Source: Chlorops oryzae
Taxonomy: Eukaryota > Arthropoda > Insecta > Diptera > Chloropidae
Assembly (NCBI GenBank): GCA_020466095.1
Contig: CM035806.1
Span: 3,357,863 to 3,421,862, forward strand
DNA: 64,000 bases
Direction of reading: 5' to 3'
Shown here: one piece after another, positions 23,277 through 35,205 of the stretch
Position numbering within the stretch: position 1 is the first letter of the stretch
Layout: the number at the start of each line of letters is the position of its first letter
Made by a program: the position numbers and the translations under genes
The notes under the pieces: generated by a model
What the model was told of the DNA's origin: nothing
Database searches by the model: none
The model's input: only the letters and a program-made list of their open reading frames with translations

Positions 23277-23777
23277 TATGCCTCGGAATTTGAATATGTA
23301 AAAAAATGAAAAAAAAATTCAAACAAAAATGCAAAAAATTCAAAAAAATCAAAAACTTCAAAAAATTCAAAAAATTCAAAAAATTCCAAATATTCAAAAA
23401 ATTCCAAAAATTCCAAAAAATCCAAAAAATTCCAAAAATTCCAAAAATTCCAAAAATCCAAAAATTCCAAAATTCCAAAAATTCCAAAAATTCCAAAAAT
23501 TCCAAAAATTCCAAAAATTCCAAAAATTCCAAAAATTCCAAAAATTCCAAAAATTCCAAAAATTCCAAAAATTCCAAAAATTCCAAAAATTCCAAAAATT
23601 CCAAAAATTCCAAAAATTCCAAAAATTCCAAATTAGTTCGATTTAGTATGCCTATTAAAATGTTGAATTGTCAAATTAACAAAAAAAAAGCCTACTTCAG
23701 TGAATAAAATATTCAAAAAGCACAGTTAAATGAAAAAAAAATCAAAAAAATTCAAAATATTTCAAATCCAAGCTCTA
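23277..23777 (+). mobile_element. ATTCC-minisatellite-bearing MITE, copy 2
   Basis: TATGCCTCGGAATTTG at the left and CAAATCCAAGCTCTA at the right, with an exact 8-bp duplication TTAATAAG (23269-23276 and 23778-23785). The interior holds a 9-bp minisatellite, ATTCCAAAA, of more than 20 near-perfect units at about 23455-23630, followed by the family core. The period of nine leaves several frames open and creates meaningless NSK/FLE-repeat ORFs. Confidence 0.88.
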
Positions 23778-24533
23778 TTAATAAGACACAATTTGTGTTA
23801 TAGCGATCTTTAAGTTTCTATAGAACAAAGAAAAATTGTATCGTATGACATGATTTCTAATTCCCGAGCTACTGGATCCAAGTTTATGCTTATGACCAAT
23901 TACGACTTACACACGCTTATCGGCTCCCGACTACAGATTTTCAACTTTAATCATGTCTCTCCTGACTGAAAAACTGCATGTCCGATTATAGGTACATCAA
24001 AAAGCAAGTCATCATTATCATCGTGACTTGGGGAAAAATCACTTCCACTTCAGTTCTCTCTACAGGATTTTGCCTGTTGACGAGCATTTACGTTGGCCTT
24101 GAACTATGTTTATTAAAAATTGATTTAATAAAAAACAATATTTAGTTGGGGAAATTGTAGGTAGGTAGATAATTTAGATCGTCATCGATATCGTATTCAA
24201 CATGACATGCCACATTCGTTGGTCTATTAAGAATCAAAAATTTATCAAACCATTGAACATTTCACGTTAATTTTACGCTTTGGAGACATACCTACAAACG
24301 AATTGAAATTCTGTAAAATAAACCCATGGCAAAGAACGTGGGCCGAAATTGTCAGGGGAAAAAAACAAAAGTCAGAAAAATTACACTTGACTAAATGCCT
24401 GGTCAGAGACAGTGACGGATTTACCGAATATGTAGGCAACATTGGCAGTTGCATAGGGCGGCATATTGTCTTAATGCGCCCCTGATAAGACATATGAAAT
24501 ATGCTTCGAAATCGTCTCATTTGACTGTATATA

Positions 24534-25061
24534 AAGCCCAAAATCCAATATTGCGAGAGTCCGATGCGAGCGACTGAACGACGTCACGAAAATGTCTTGC
24601 GTGACGCATTTCAATATCCAATGAGAGTTTTGCGTCACGCAGACAATAACATAATTTCGCGTCTAGTAATGAAATATTTGAACCAAGTACCAATCTAACG
24701 AGTAACGAGTACTCATCAAATTTATACGTTATCACTTGAGCTAAAATTTTAATTAAAATATTTTCAAAATGAACCAAAACTCGCGAAATATTTTAACAAG
24801 TTTTTTTCACGGAACAGTGAACAGCTTTTGTTGTATTAGTTTAAACGAGTACCCAATAGCGAGTACTCAAAAATAGCTACATCATTAACCTGTCAAATTG
24901 CCTCGCAACGAGAAAATTTCAATTTTTCAAATTTTTCTCGCTACGAGGTCTCGCAGTGCGATACATTGGAGCTTGAGCCATATGATTGAATGTATTGAAA
25001 TTTGTGTGCGTCTCGTCTCGGGCTCTCGCATCGGGCTCTCGCAATATTGGATTTTGAGCTT
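24534..25061. mobile_element. Inverted-repeat element with GAGAGTCCGATGCGAG ends
   Basis: AGCCCAAAATCCAATATTGCG..GATGCGAG at 24535-24570 is mirrored by CTCGCATCGGGCTCTCGC..TTGGATTTTGAGCTT at 25026-25061. The element is about 0.53 kb, with no ORF of note and no clear flanking duplication. Confidence 0.6.
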
Positions 25062-26044
25062 AAGAAACGAGGAGAAGAACTGATTGTTCTCGAAACATTT
25101 AATAAATAACCGTCTCGTTTTTATTCGCGCATCTTTCCATTCTTCATTTATTGCCTAATTGTTGCGCAACATTTGTTTTTACGTCTGACCTGGCACTTAA
25201 TAGAAGAGAATTGATAATGGCTTTTACAATGGAAATAATTTTCACTCGAATAGAGCCTTTAAAATGAATGAACGAAGTTTTGTTTGAAAAATGTTACACC
25301 TTCCATGCTTTTTGAATCCCTTCACTTTAAAGGGAATACCTTACGTGACCAACTTTTTTTTTTACCAAAAATCGGTACAAATACCGGAATTTCATGTGAA
25401 AAATCGGTGCACATAAAATAAAGAAAACAATACCATCAAATGTGTATTTTATTTATTCGACTAATTCATCATTATAATCATTAATAACACAGGTATACAA
25501 GGTTTTGGACCAGAGAAACTGGATAGCGACCCTATAGGAATTTTTCGTGCTGATTCCGAATCTGGTACCGGTTTTTCTCTATCACGTCAAGTTTTTGAGA
25601 AATCGTTAAATAACGGTTTTTGACATTTTTACCTATAGTCTATGTCAATAATGAGATCGTAGACCCTATATGCCTTAACCGATTTCAAAGTTTTTGGTAC
25701 TCATATGAAAGAGGAATGACAACGCAACATATCCTTAATACACAAATTTGGAATTGAATCAGTAACTTGGAAGCTATAGGGCAAAAAACGCGATGCTGAT
25801 TTCCAATTTTTAGCGATTTTGTTTAAAAACTTGAAATTCAAATGGTTATAATTTCCGAATCAAGGCTGGTATTCCAGGTCTTAATACTTTGAATGAAAGA
25901 ACAATCAATTGAAAAAGTTTTGAGCCTAAAACAAAAAAAATCCGTTGCGTCGTTCTAATTTTATGAGGATTTTCGCTGAAAATGACAAAAACGAATTTTT
26001 TTAAATGTTGACAAATTCTTTCAAATAAACAAATAATATCGATG

Positions 26045-26060
26045 TATCGATATATCGATA
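26045..26060 (+). promoter_or_regulatory. Tandem DRE motifs (TATCGATA x2)
   Basis: TATCGATA occurs at 26045-26052 and again at 26053-26060, 52-67 bp before the ATG at 26112. TATCGATA is the DREF/BEAF-32 core in Drosophila housekeeping promoters. Placement directly upstream of the element's ORF suggests an element-encoded TATA-less promoter; function is inferred. Confidence 0.5.
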
Positions 26061-26111
26061 CAATATCGCCCATCCCTAGTAGCACTGCTGCAAAAATCAT
26101 TACTTGTCAAA

Positions 26112-26610
26112 ATGCCGTGTAAGACTAGTTTGGATTTATTTTGTTACGTTTGTGGATCTTATCTGGTTTTAAAAAAGAATGGCAGACCAATAACAGAACT
26201 TTTGAAAACTGCTTATTTACAATATTTTGGATTCTCTGTGCACAATACAGAAAAACCGTGGGTTCCAAAACTGTTTTGCAATTCGTGCAGAACCAAGCTG
26301 TACAAATGGTCAACGGGTAAAATAACGTATTTTACGTTCTCACAGCCAATGCTTTGGAGGGAGCCACAGAATCACATCGACGACTGTTATTTTTGCACCA
26401 TTAATGTTTTCGGTGTAAATTTAAAAGGATCCAAAACTTTGGTACATCACGATGTTTCTTCGGTATCAAAGCCAGGACCTACAGAGGATTGAAAAAAATT
26501 ATAAGGGCTTTTGGGATGAAGGAATGTTGAGTGACTATTGGTGGTCCCTTATACGCGAAACAGATAGTAAACAATACAAAAGGCTCAGTTCAAATTCTGT
26601 TCATTTTTAA
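26112..26610 (+). pseudogene. Internally deleted transposon gene: CxxC/WREP-domain protein
   Basis: The frame from 26112 to 26492 encodes 126 residues with zinc-ligand-like pairs C11/C14, C56/C59 and C92/C95. The signature PMLWREPQNHIDDCYFC covers residues 79-95. I recognise this N-terminal domain from large uncharacterised repetitive proteins of insects and cnidarians. After a junction near 26480 the next frame reads RIEKNYKGFWDEGMLSDYWW, continuing to a stop at 26608-26610. That matches my recollection of the C-terminal end of the same family (MExRYxGxW..DYxWxL). The centre is therefore deleted and the two ends are out of frame, leaving a short N-terminal protein. Family and function should be confirmed by search. 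Confidence 0.65.
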
Positions 26611-27269
26611 AGTTTAAATTGGTTTTAGCTTTAAAGAAAGGTTTAAAATAGAATTTAAGTTTTATGTTTTTTAAGCCAGTTTTACCAACATACACAATTC
26701 GAACTGAAATATACATATGAACGAGCGAAGAATATACCAAAAATAAAAATTCGTTTTTGTCATTTTCAGCAAAAATCCTCATAAAATTAGAACCACGTAA
26801 CGGATTTTTTTTTGTTTGAGGCTTAAAACTTTTCAATTGATTGTTCTTTCATTCAAAGTATTAACACCTGGAATACCAGCCTTGGTTCGGAAATTATAAC
26901 CATTTGAATTTCAAGTTTTTAAACAAAATCGCTAAAAATTGGAAATCAGCATCGCGTTTTTTGCCCTATAGCTTCCAAGTTACTGAATCAATTCCAAAAT
27001 TGTGTATAAAGGATATGTTGCGTTGTCATTCCTCTTTCATATGAGTACCAAAAACTTTGAAATCGGTTAAGGCATATAGGGTCTACGACCTCATTATTGA
27101 CATAGACTATAGGTAAAAATGTCAAAAACCGTTATTTAACGATTTCTCAAAAACTTGACGTGATAGAGAAAAACGGGTACCAGATTCGGAATCAGCACGA
27201 AAAATTCCTATAGGGTCGCTATCCAGTTTTTCTGGTCCAAAAGTTGGCCTTTATTTGTAAACTTGTGTA

Positions 27270-27694
27270 ATGATTGGATTTTGAATATTTTGAATTTTTT
27301 TGAATTATTTGAATTTATTGAATATTTTGAATATTTTGAATATTTTGAATATTTTGAATATTTTGAATATTTATGCATTTAACTGTACTTTTTGAATATT
27401 TTGTTCACTGAAGTAGGCTTTTTTTTTGTTAATTTGACAATTCAACATTTTAATAGGCATACTAAATCGAACTAATTTGGAATTTTTGACTGTGAATTTT
27501 TTGCATTTTTTTTTTTAATTTTTTGAATATTTTTTGAATATTTTTTTGAATATTTTTTGAATATTTTGAATTTTTTGCATTTTTTGTTTTTTGATTTTTT
27601 TTGAATTTTTTTGGTTTTTTTTTTTGCATTTTTTGCAATTTTTTTTGGATTTTTTTTGAATATTTTTGGAATATTTTTTTGAATTTTTTTTTTC
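27270..27694 (-). mobile_element. ATTCAAAAA-bearing MITE, copy 3 (truncated)
   Basis: Inverse copy. GGATTTTGAATATT at the left is the remains of the AGCTCGGATTTTG end. The core GCATTTAACTGTAC..AGTAGGC..GGCATACTAAATCG follows at 27373-27475. The far end stops at TTTTTCATTTTT, where a DINE-1-like element begins. Confidence 0.7.
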
Positions 27695-28004
27695 ATTTTT
27701 ATACCCGACACACTCTGTGTCGAGGGTATATTGCGTTTGTGTGCTTGTGTGTAACACCCAGAACCAGTTGAGATATACTATACAAAATATATATAGAAAT
27801 GACCAGCGTCGCCAGGAGATTCGATTTAGCCATGTCAGTCTGTCTGTCCGTCTGTCTGTCTGTCTGTCTGTCCGTCTGTTTGTATACAGTTTTCTTATCG
27901 AAGGAGTTGGGATATCTTGACAAAATTTGGTATGCGTGCTCACGGGGACATGAGTAAGAACAAGTTCGAGAATGGACCCGATCGGACCATTATTAGGGGT
28001 ACCT
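27695..28004 (+). mobile_element. DINE-1/Helentron-like element, 3' truncated
   Basis: It starts TATACCCGACACACTCTGTG and includes the GTCT/GTCC tract at 27835-27880. It parallels the 16.3-kb copy as far as TTAGGGGTACCT, then stops. Confidence 0.75.
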
Positions 28005-28962
28005 TTATTTTGCGTTGTGGAAAATTCACTAAGACGCTAAATTAATGTAATGCCACCTTGATACATCCCTGAATCGGCATTCGAACTTAGAATTGAAAGA
28101 ATTGAGAATTTCATTATGACTTTTTATTCTTGATGACGTTAAAATCTTTGACGTAGTTCAATTTGAAATTTCTTTAACAAACAGTCTTTGGAGTATGATC
28201 TTCCTATTAGCATTAACATAATCGACCCTACGCTTTTAACGCCCCTATTTTCACAACTTGGTGATAATAAATATTGGCCAGCCCACAGTGAATTGATATA
28301 ATAATACAAAAACAAAAGTATATATCTATATATAACATCATTTTCAACCTCATTGAGTGCCATGAAAATACTCACTTGCATGCGAACAAATTCAAATAAC
28401 TGCAAAAATTTCAATGAAGCAAACAAAAAAATAAATAAATTAAAAAGAAATAAAAATACGAATACGAAAGAGAAATAATTAAAAACCGATTAGTGTTAAG
28501 GCAATTTGGACTGTCGCCAAAATGAAAGTTAAAAATTAAAAGGAAAGAAAATTAAAAAAAAAAATTTTTTTTAACCAGAATAAATCGATATTGGATGAGA
28601 GCTTCAACTCCGAACTAAGTACGTATGTACGTGCTCAAACTTGTCATGCGAATTTCTGTTCTAATTGATTTCGCAAATTGGAACTGACAGCGTTAATAAG
28701 CCCTACAAAACCATGCTTAGAATGGTGGAATGTCGAATAAGTGTGAAAAGATACATATTAGGGTGGCTCTTATTTAAAATAAAAAAATCATTGTTTTCTC
28801 GCGGGCCACCACGTAATTTGATTTGGTATATACCATAAGAAAGTATTTCAGTATTTTTATTTATTTTATTTTTTTTATTTTTTTAATGAAGTTTTGAGGT
28901 CGCTACCAGTGAAATACCATATTTTATGAATCTAACAAATACTTAAATTGAGTTTTTACTTA

Positions 28963-30157
28963 GAACTTTTACAATGTACATATGTCCTATATCCCATGAA
29001 ACATTCTTAGTCCTAAAGAAATCATATTTGACAGAGTTTTTTTTTATTTCTCACATATTTCGAATTTACTTTTGTAAGCCTCATATTTCCCACATTTTGC
29101 GGACTACTATCGGAGTCATGTTATTTAGCCCCATATTTCGCCACTATTTCGGACTCATATTTCTGATCCTAAATTTTCTAAATATTTCGGAATACTTTCG
29201 GAGTCATGGTTCTGAGCCTCATATTTTGCAACTATATTGAACACATTTCGGACTCACTTCGAACTCTTTTCTTTCATGTGCCATGTTTCTGTTTCCTCAT
29301 ATTTCCTACTAACATATATCGGACTCCTTTCGGAGTCGTATTTCCGAGCCTCTTATTTTGCAACTACTTATTTTGGAATAATTTCAGAGTCATTTCGGAC
29401 TTTTTTTTTCGTGTTTCACATTTCGGACTCCTTTCGGAGTGATGTTTGTGAGCCTCATATTTCGCAACTATTTTGGACTAATTTCGGAGTCTTTTTTTTA
29501 TGTGCCATGTTTCTGATCCTCATTATTTCCTACTTACATATATTGGACTCCATTCGGAGTCGTATTTCCGAGCCTCTTATTTTGTAACTATTTTGGAATA
29601 ATTTCGGACTCATTTCGGACTCTTTTTTTGTCGTGTTTCACATTTCGGACTCCTTTCGGAGTGATGTTTCTGAGCCTCATATTTCGCAACTATTTTGGAC
29701 TAATTTCGGACTCATTTCGGAGTCTTTTTTTCATGTGCCATGTTTCTGTTTCCTCATATTTCCTACTTACATATATCGCACTCCATTCGGAGTCGTGTTT
29801 CTGAGCCACATATTTTGCAACTATTTTGGACTAATATCGGAGTCATTTCGGAGTCTTTTTTTCATGTGCCATGTTTCTGATCCTCATTTTTTCCTACATA
29901 CATATATCGAAATCCTTTCGGAGTCGTGTTTCCGAGCCCCATATTTTGCAACTATTTCCAGCACATTTCGGACTCATTTCAGACTCACATTTCCGAGTCA
30001 TATATTTTCGAATTATTTCGGACTAATTTGGGAGTCATGTTTGTAAGCCTCAATTTCCCATGAATTTCGGACTACTTTCGGGGCTATGTTTGTTAGCCAC
30101 ATATTTTGCAACTATGTATTTCGGACGCACCTCGGACTCACACTTCTGAGCCATATA
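28963..30157. repeat. Satellite-like array with CGGACTCC..GGAGTC palindromes
   Basis: Motifs recur in register: CATGTGCCATGTTTCTG at 29275, 29499, 29732 and 29863, plus CATATTTCGCAACTATTTTGGAC and TTCGGACTCCTTTCGGAGT (each split). Spacings of about 131, 224 and 233 bp show two interleaved sub-units. The array ends at mariner 2 and shares short pieces with 600-790, 45930-46075, 52950-53040 and 58730-58800. Confidence 0.75.
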
Positions 30158-31447
30158 TTAGGTGTAGTAAAAAGAAATCCATTATTTTTCCAATAGATGG
30201 CGTTATTTATCTGCATCTCGCGTTGTATAAGTCCGATCGTGTTCTGCTAGGGGGCATTAGAAAGATGACAGTTCCTACTAAAAAAGCTTTTTGACACTTT
30301 TTTGATTGATTGATTCAGTTTTGTTTGAGAGCTTGTCAAAGATGGACATCAGCAAAGAGAAAATTCGCTACATTTTACAGTTTTTTCTTCGATAAGGGAG
30401 AAAACGCAAGCCAGGCGGCTGAAAATGTGAATAGCGTTTATGGACCTGATACTGTAACAGCCAATCATGCGCAATTTTTGGTTTCGTCGATTCCGTTCCG
30501 GTAACTTCGATGTCAAGGATGCACCACGCACTGGAAGGCCGATTGTCGAAAATGTCGATAAAATCATGGAAATTATCGAGTCCGACCGTCATGTTAGCAC
30601 TGTTTCGATTGCAAAAGAGCTAAAGATTGCACAAAAAACCGTTTTGGAACCATTTCAATAAGGCTGGATACACAAAGAAGCTCGATGTATGGGTGCCACA
30701 CGAGTTAACGCAAAAAAACCTCATAGACCGAATTTCCATCTGCGAATCGCTGCTGAACCGCAACAAAATCGACCCATTTCTGAAGCGGTTGGTGACTGGT
30801 GATGAAAAGTGGGTCACTTACGACAACGTCAAGCGAAAACGGTCGTGGTCGAAACACGGTGAACCGGCGGAAACGGTGGCCAAGCCAGGATTGACGGCCA
30901 GGAAGGTTTTGCTGTGTGTTTGGTGGGATTGGCAGGGAATTATCTACTATGAGCTGCTCCCATACGGCAAAACTCTTAACTCGGAACTCTACTGTCAACA
31001 ATTGGACCGTCTGAAGGAAGCAATCGCCCATAAGCGGCCAGCTTTGGCCAATAGGTGAGGAATTGTGTTCCATCAGGACAACGCCAGGCCACACACATCG
31101 ATAGTGACTCGCCAGAAGCTCCGGGAGTTTGGTTGGGAGGTTCTTCTGCATCCACCTTATAGTCCGGACCTGGCACCAAGTGATTACCATCTGTTCCTGT
31201 CCATGGCGAACAATTTTGCTGGTGAAACATTCGCTTCAAGAGAGGCTTCTGAAATTTGACTGTCTCAATTTTTTCCTAATAGGAACGAGGGCTTCTATGA
31301 GAGAGGCATAATGAAATTACCTTTAAAATGGCAACAAGTTATCGAACAAAACGGCGCATATTTGACCTAAATCGGGTCATTCTAACTATCTTAAATAAAG
31401 CCCTCAATTTAATGCAAAAATAATGGATTTCTTTTTACTACACCTAA
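30158..31447 (+). mobile_element. mariner element 2 (cecropia-like), 1290 bp
   Basis: Ends TTAGGTGTAGTAAAAA and TTTTTACTACACCTAA are flanked by TA at 30156-30157 and 31448-31449. It is inserted in the end of the satellite-like array, whose terminal text resumes after 31450 (ACTCCGAAAATGTTTGCTGGG). Confidence 0.95.
30342..31370 (+). pseudogene. mariner transposase, multiply broken
   Basis: Same protein as in element 1. Three +1 frameshifts lie in homopolymers: a T run near 30385 (six versus five), a T run near 30475 (five versus four) and a T run near 30643 (four versus three). There are also two nonsense codons, AGA to TGA at 31056-31058 and CGA to TGA at 31257-31259, judged against element 1. 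The catalytic motifs TGDEKW, HQDNARPH and PDLAPSDYHLF are intact. The frame closes at TAA 31368-31370, at the same place as element 1. Confidence 0.9.
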
Positions 31448-32393
31448 TATTTTCTACAAACAACATGATCACTCCGAAAATGTTTGCTGGGAAATATATG
31501 TCTGAATATTTTCATTTAGCAAAAAAACAAAACAAAAAAAAAAAAAAAAAACGTTAAGCTCAATATACAAGAAAATTCGACTTTTCGCCAAGCGAGCCGA
31601 GCTGGTGATTTGGTTTTTGTTTCCTCTCTTTTTTTTCGAGTTTCTTTTGCAGTTCAACGTTTGCCCAATGCGGTTCTTAAAAAAACAACATAAATATTTT
31701 GAAATGATGTGGAAGGAAATCAAGCAGAAAAAAGAGGGGGGAAAAAAAACAAAACAAGAAAAATGAAAACGCAAAAAAAAAAAAAAGAAGAAAAATGCGT
31801 TAATGTAATGCGTAAATTGACTGAAACGGCGTTGAATGCGATACTTAAGAGATTTTAATTTGGCTCATTATGAAACTTGTTTTCCAGTTGAACTGCCTCA
31901 TTCGACATATTCGAAATGCCGACATAATATGCGTTCAGTACAAATTTTCCTTCTCGACGAGTTTTCTTGTGTTTTTTTTTTTTTTTGTTTTTTAATTGAT
32001 TTTTGATTTTTATACTCGGAACAATATTCGCGATGGGGCATATTGCAATTGTGCGTCCGTACGGAGATCGTCCAAAGAAAATATTGTACGGAGATTCGAT
32101 CTGGTCCGTCTGCTCGCTGCCTATATGACTGTATGTATATGATTTTCTCATTTGAAGAAGACACGAATAACACTAATTTCCATAATGCAATTGTGCGGAG
32201 CATTTTTCGAGATGCCCCCAAACGCTGCCATTTAAAATTAAATGAACTTTCAAAACACTGTTGGCGGATTTTAAGGCGAATATTCCCCTAAATGTCTCCG
32301 AACAAGGCCGAAATTCCCTTGATTAATTTTTTTTATTTTTATAGTTTTTAAATCTTCTAAGAACAAAAACTTGGTCGCATAAAATTTTCCCTG
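31448..32393. other. AT-rich unique stretch
   Basis: The end of the satellite-like repeat (to about 31520) is followed by A/T homopolymers. GGAGATCGTCCAAAGAAAATATTG and CAATATTTTCTTTGG-like relations near 32060-32090 are weak. No gene was seen. Confidence 0.4.
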
Positions 32394-33310
32394 ACCATTT
32401 TTTGCTATACATACATATGTACCTAAAACTGAAAGTCGAACGTCCTAAATCATCCTTCTAGCGAAGCCTTTAACTGGCTGAATCTGTTGTCTGACAGAAA
32501 CACTTGTTTGAAAGATTAAATTCGAAAAGTTTAGCTGTGACAATATTTCTCCCCTCATCCGAATCAAAAATCCTTCGCATCCTTTTGTATTTGCGGTGTG
32601 AAAGATGATTTCGAAAGCCCTTCAGCATTCGCTGGATGGTAACTTCAAATGTGCTTAAAGCCCCTCTCAATTCAAAGGATATGTTTGCGGATTGAAATTT
32701 CCCAAAAGGATTAAGTACTTGTTTTGCATTCCGAGAAAGCGTGTCACCTCTGTCAGAGTAAATTTAAAAAAAAAAAAAAAAAAAATATTGGGATTCATTC
32801 AGAAATTCTTCTCCATTTTTCTCTCCTTAAATTATAGTTACCTACATATTAATTTCCTTGTTTGAAGTTTATTCCATCTCGAAGTATTTGTGAAATAACA
32901 ACAGAAATGGGACTTTTTGAAAGCTTATCGAATTATATGAAGAAAGGATAATTTAATTATATTTTTGGCTTGAAAACTGACTGGGCTTCAATGCACTCAA
33001 AATGGACCCGAGGGCGAAGGACTTGAGGAAAAGAGATGATCATTGTTAGAAGTGAATGAAGACAGCTTTTGGGAAGAGATAGAGATGGAGAGGAGAGAGA
33101 GAGATAAAGCCCGCACTTCTTATAACTAACTAAACATAAGGACAAGTTAATCACATGACCACAGGATAAAATCAAAGAGTATGTCAATTGATTGAGAGGT
33201 TACAGTTCTTTCGATGATGGAAGTTTTCGGCTTTCTCCTTTGTGTTTTTAACTCTAGTGTTTTGAGGATACTACTCGACTTCGAATTAGAGCGAAAATGA
33301 GGCAATTGTT
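32394..33310 (+). repeat. 0.9-kb direct duplication, copy 2
   Basis: Partner of 14505-15420 in the same orientation, about 17.9 kb away. Near the left edge it has an extra ATACATATGT relative to copy 1. The two diverge after TGTTTTGAGGATAC, with patchy similarity for another 50 bp. Confidence 0.85.
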
Positions 33311-35190
33311 ACCTTATTCCCAATAGAACGTACATTATTTGATACGTTTACTGCTAAACCATCAATCAAAATGATGATTAGAAAACCCAGACAGATTTAA
33401 TAGCTACATACGTATCTACTCTTCAGAGAGTAGATTGAACTGTTCTTGAAACGTTTTTGGATGCTTCGATGAAAATAATTTCCATTTTTTTCCTTATTGG
33501 ATATCTCAGTGGGAATATTAATCTCATTGCTCTATTGAAAAACGATCGGTAAAGACTTATGCTGGCTGTCAGAGGAATGCAAAAATCTCATTTTTATGAT
33601 AAAAGAATTTTTTTTATAAATCAAAATTCTTCCACGAATGAAGCTGAAGCCCGCTGCTTCGTCTTCATTTAAACGTTTAAGCTTTTTGATTTTTTGATTT
33701 CCCCGTTTTATAATTGCTACGATATCATTTCACTCGCATATGCATGTTATGTATGTTCATTTGCTGGCCTTTCAATTGAGCGCCATCTCAACACTTAACA
33801 ATCTTAACAATTAATGAAACTTGCAATTATTTTTTTTTATACTTTTTCTTTTTTTTTTTTTTTTTTTTGATTTTGTTTGCAAAAGTCGATGTCGAAGAAA
33901 AGCAATGAATTAGAATTGAAACTGACAACAAGACACTGGCATTTTTAAATACGACACGTCCGGCGCGCGCGTTCACACACGTCTCGGCTTATGACAAGAA
34001 ATTACTCAATCGTTTCACGAAACATTAGCGGTCGGTCGGGGGGGCGGAGCGCGGCGCGGCGCGAGACGTAAAACGCAAAAAGCGCATCTTAATTGAGTGA
34101 TTGTTGATTAAATGAAAAGTGGCTCCGGCTCGGCACTGTAGCCGAGTTGATTCCTCCACGTCATTATTATGATTTCTCGACGCTATCCAACGAAATCAAT
34201 GCCGCCCGCCACAATGAATTCGATTTAGTTAAGAAAACAAAAGACACCCCCCCCCCCCATCCCTACAATTCCAATGACGTCGGCATGACGAAGTGAGGCG
34301 TTAAATTTGTGCAAACACTTGCATTAAATATTCAACAATGAAACGAGGACAAAAATAGGAAGGCAGAACAAGAGAAGAAAAGAAAAAAAAAATACAAAAA
34401 AAAAATCAAAATAAATAAATAAACTCAAAAACGAAAAGAACACATTTCCGCACAATCTTCGCCGATGCGAAAAACCAAATGATAATAAAATGAAATAAAT
34501 TCGAAAGACATAAAAGGAAGTTCGCGATACGCTGCTGACAATTAATTATAATTTGTGCACGCGGAAAACGAAAATGAAAAATGAAGGCTCGATACGTACG
34601 CACACTTCGGATATGGCCACCGCTGTCGCCCCCTATCTCCACTGTCTCTCCTGGCTCCTTTTGACCGATCTGCTCTCGTCTTGTCTTTTCTGTTCTGTTC
34701 TGTTCTGTTCAGCGCCGTTCTGTTATGCTCGAGATCCATTGACAAAGAAGAACGCGTCATGTTGTACACGAGAAAACATGTCTTGCGGCGGATAAAATGC
34801 CAGTGGCCGGCATAAATCCACAGACAACGGTCTGTCTGCCTCTTTAACCTACCCGCGCTGAGTGGGTCAGTACTCAGTTGATTTTTATTTATTTATCTTT
34901 TTAGACGCTGCTGCCTTCAGATGGGCATGTTAGTTCCGAGGACATCTTGTAACATTTACACAAACAGACATGAATCGTAAATGAGTCGAATCGGTAGCAT
35001 ACATATTTATATCCATTCATCCCCATCTGCAGGCGATACCAAAGATTTTTGATATGTCCTGTTGTTGTTTTCTATTTTATATATGGCTTATATTCCGTTA
35101 AAGTTTTTCGTGCCCAAAATCGAAGTAAGCATAACTTAATTGAAACTGACACGTTATGCGGCCATTTTCACGCCCTTAAACTTCATTAAA
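33311..35190. promoter_or_regulatory. Repeat-poor region with GC-rich blocks
   Basis: 33950-34080 is strongly GC-rich (GGCGCGCGCG, GGAGCGCGGCGCGGCGCGAG) and 34600-34870 is moderately so, with five TGTTC repeats at 34689-34712 and an 11-12 C run at 34247. It contains no recognised transposon or coding hallmark. It could hold a promoter or 5' exon of Pkc53E or a neighbouring gene, but there is no donor I trust. Confidence 0.25.
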
Positions 35191-35205
35191 ATTCGTATAG
35201 AGATA

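Larger units (their letters stand above)
25480..27255. mobile_element. Long-inverted-repeat transposon remnant carrying an unfamiliar gene
   Basis: The left arm (about 25490-26007) and right arm (about 26740-27245) are roughly 500-bp inverted repeats at high identity. For example, TTTTGGACCAG, CTATAGGGTCGCTATCC and TGCGTTGTCATTCCTC occur in both orientations. Between them lie tandem TATCGATA motifs and a broken coding region (26112-26610). Outer ends are uncertain because similarity fades at TTACACAAG..CACAGGTATAC, and no clean target duplication was identified. Confidence 0.8.

Noticed and set aside
23144..23707. NSK-, FQK- and FLE-repeat ORFs on both strands
   Set aside because: Produced by a 9-bp minisatellite whose period keeps several frames open.
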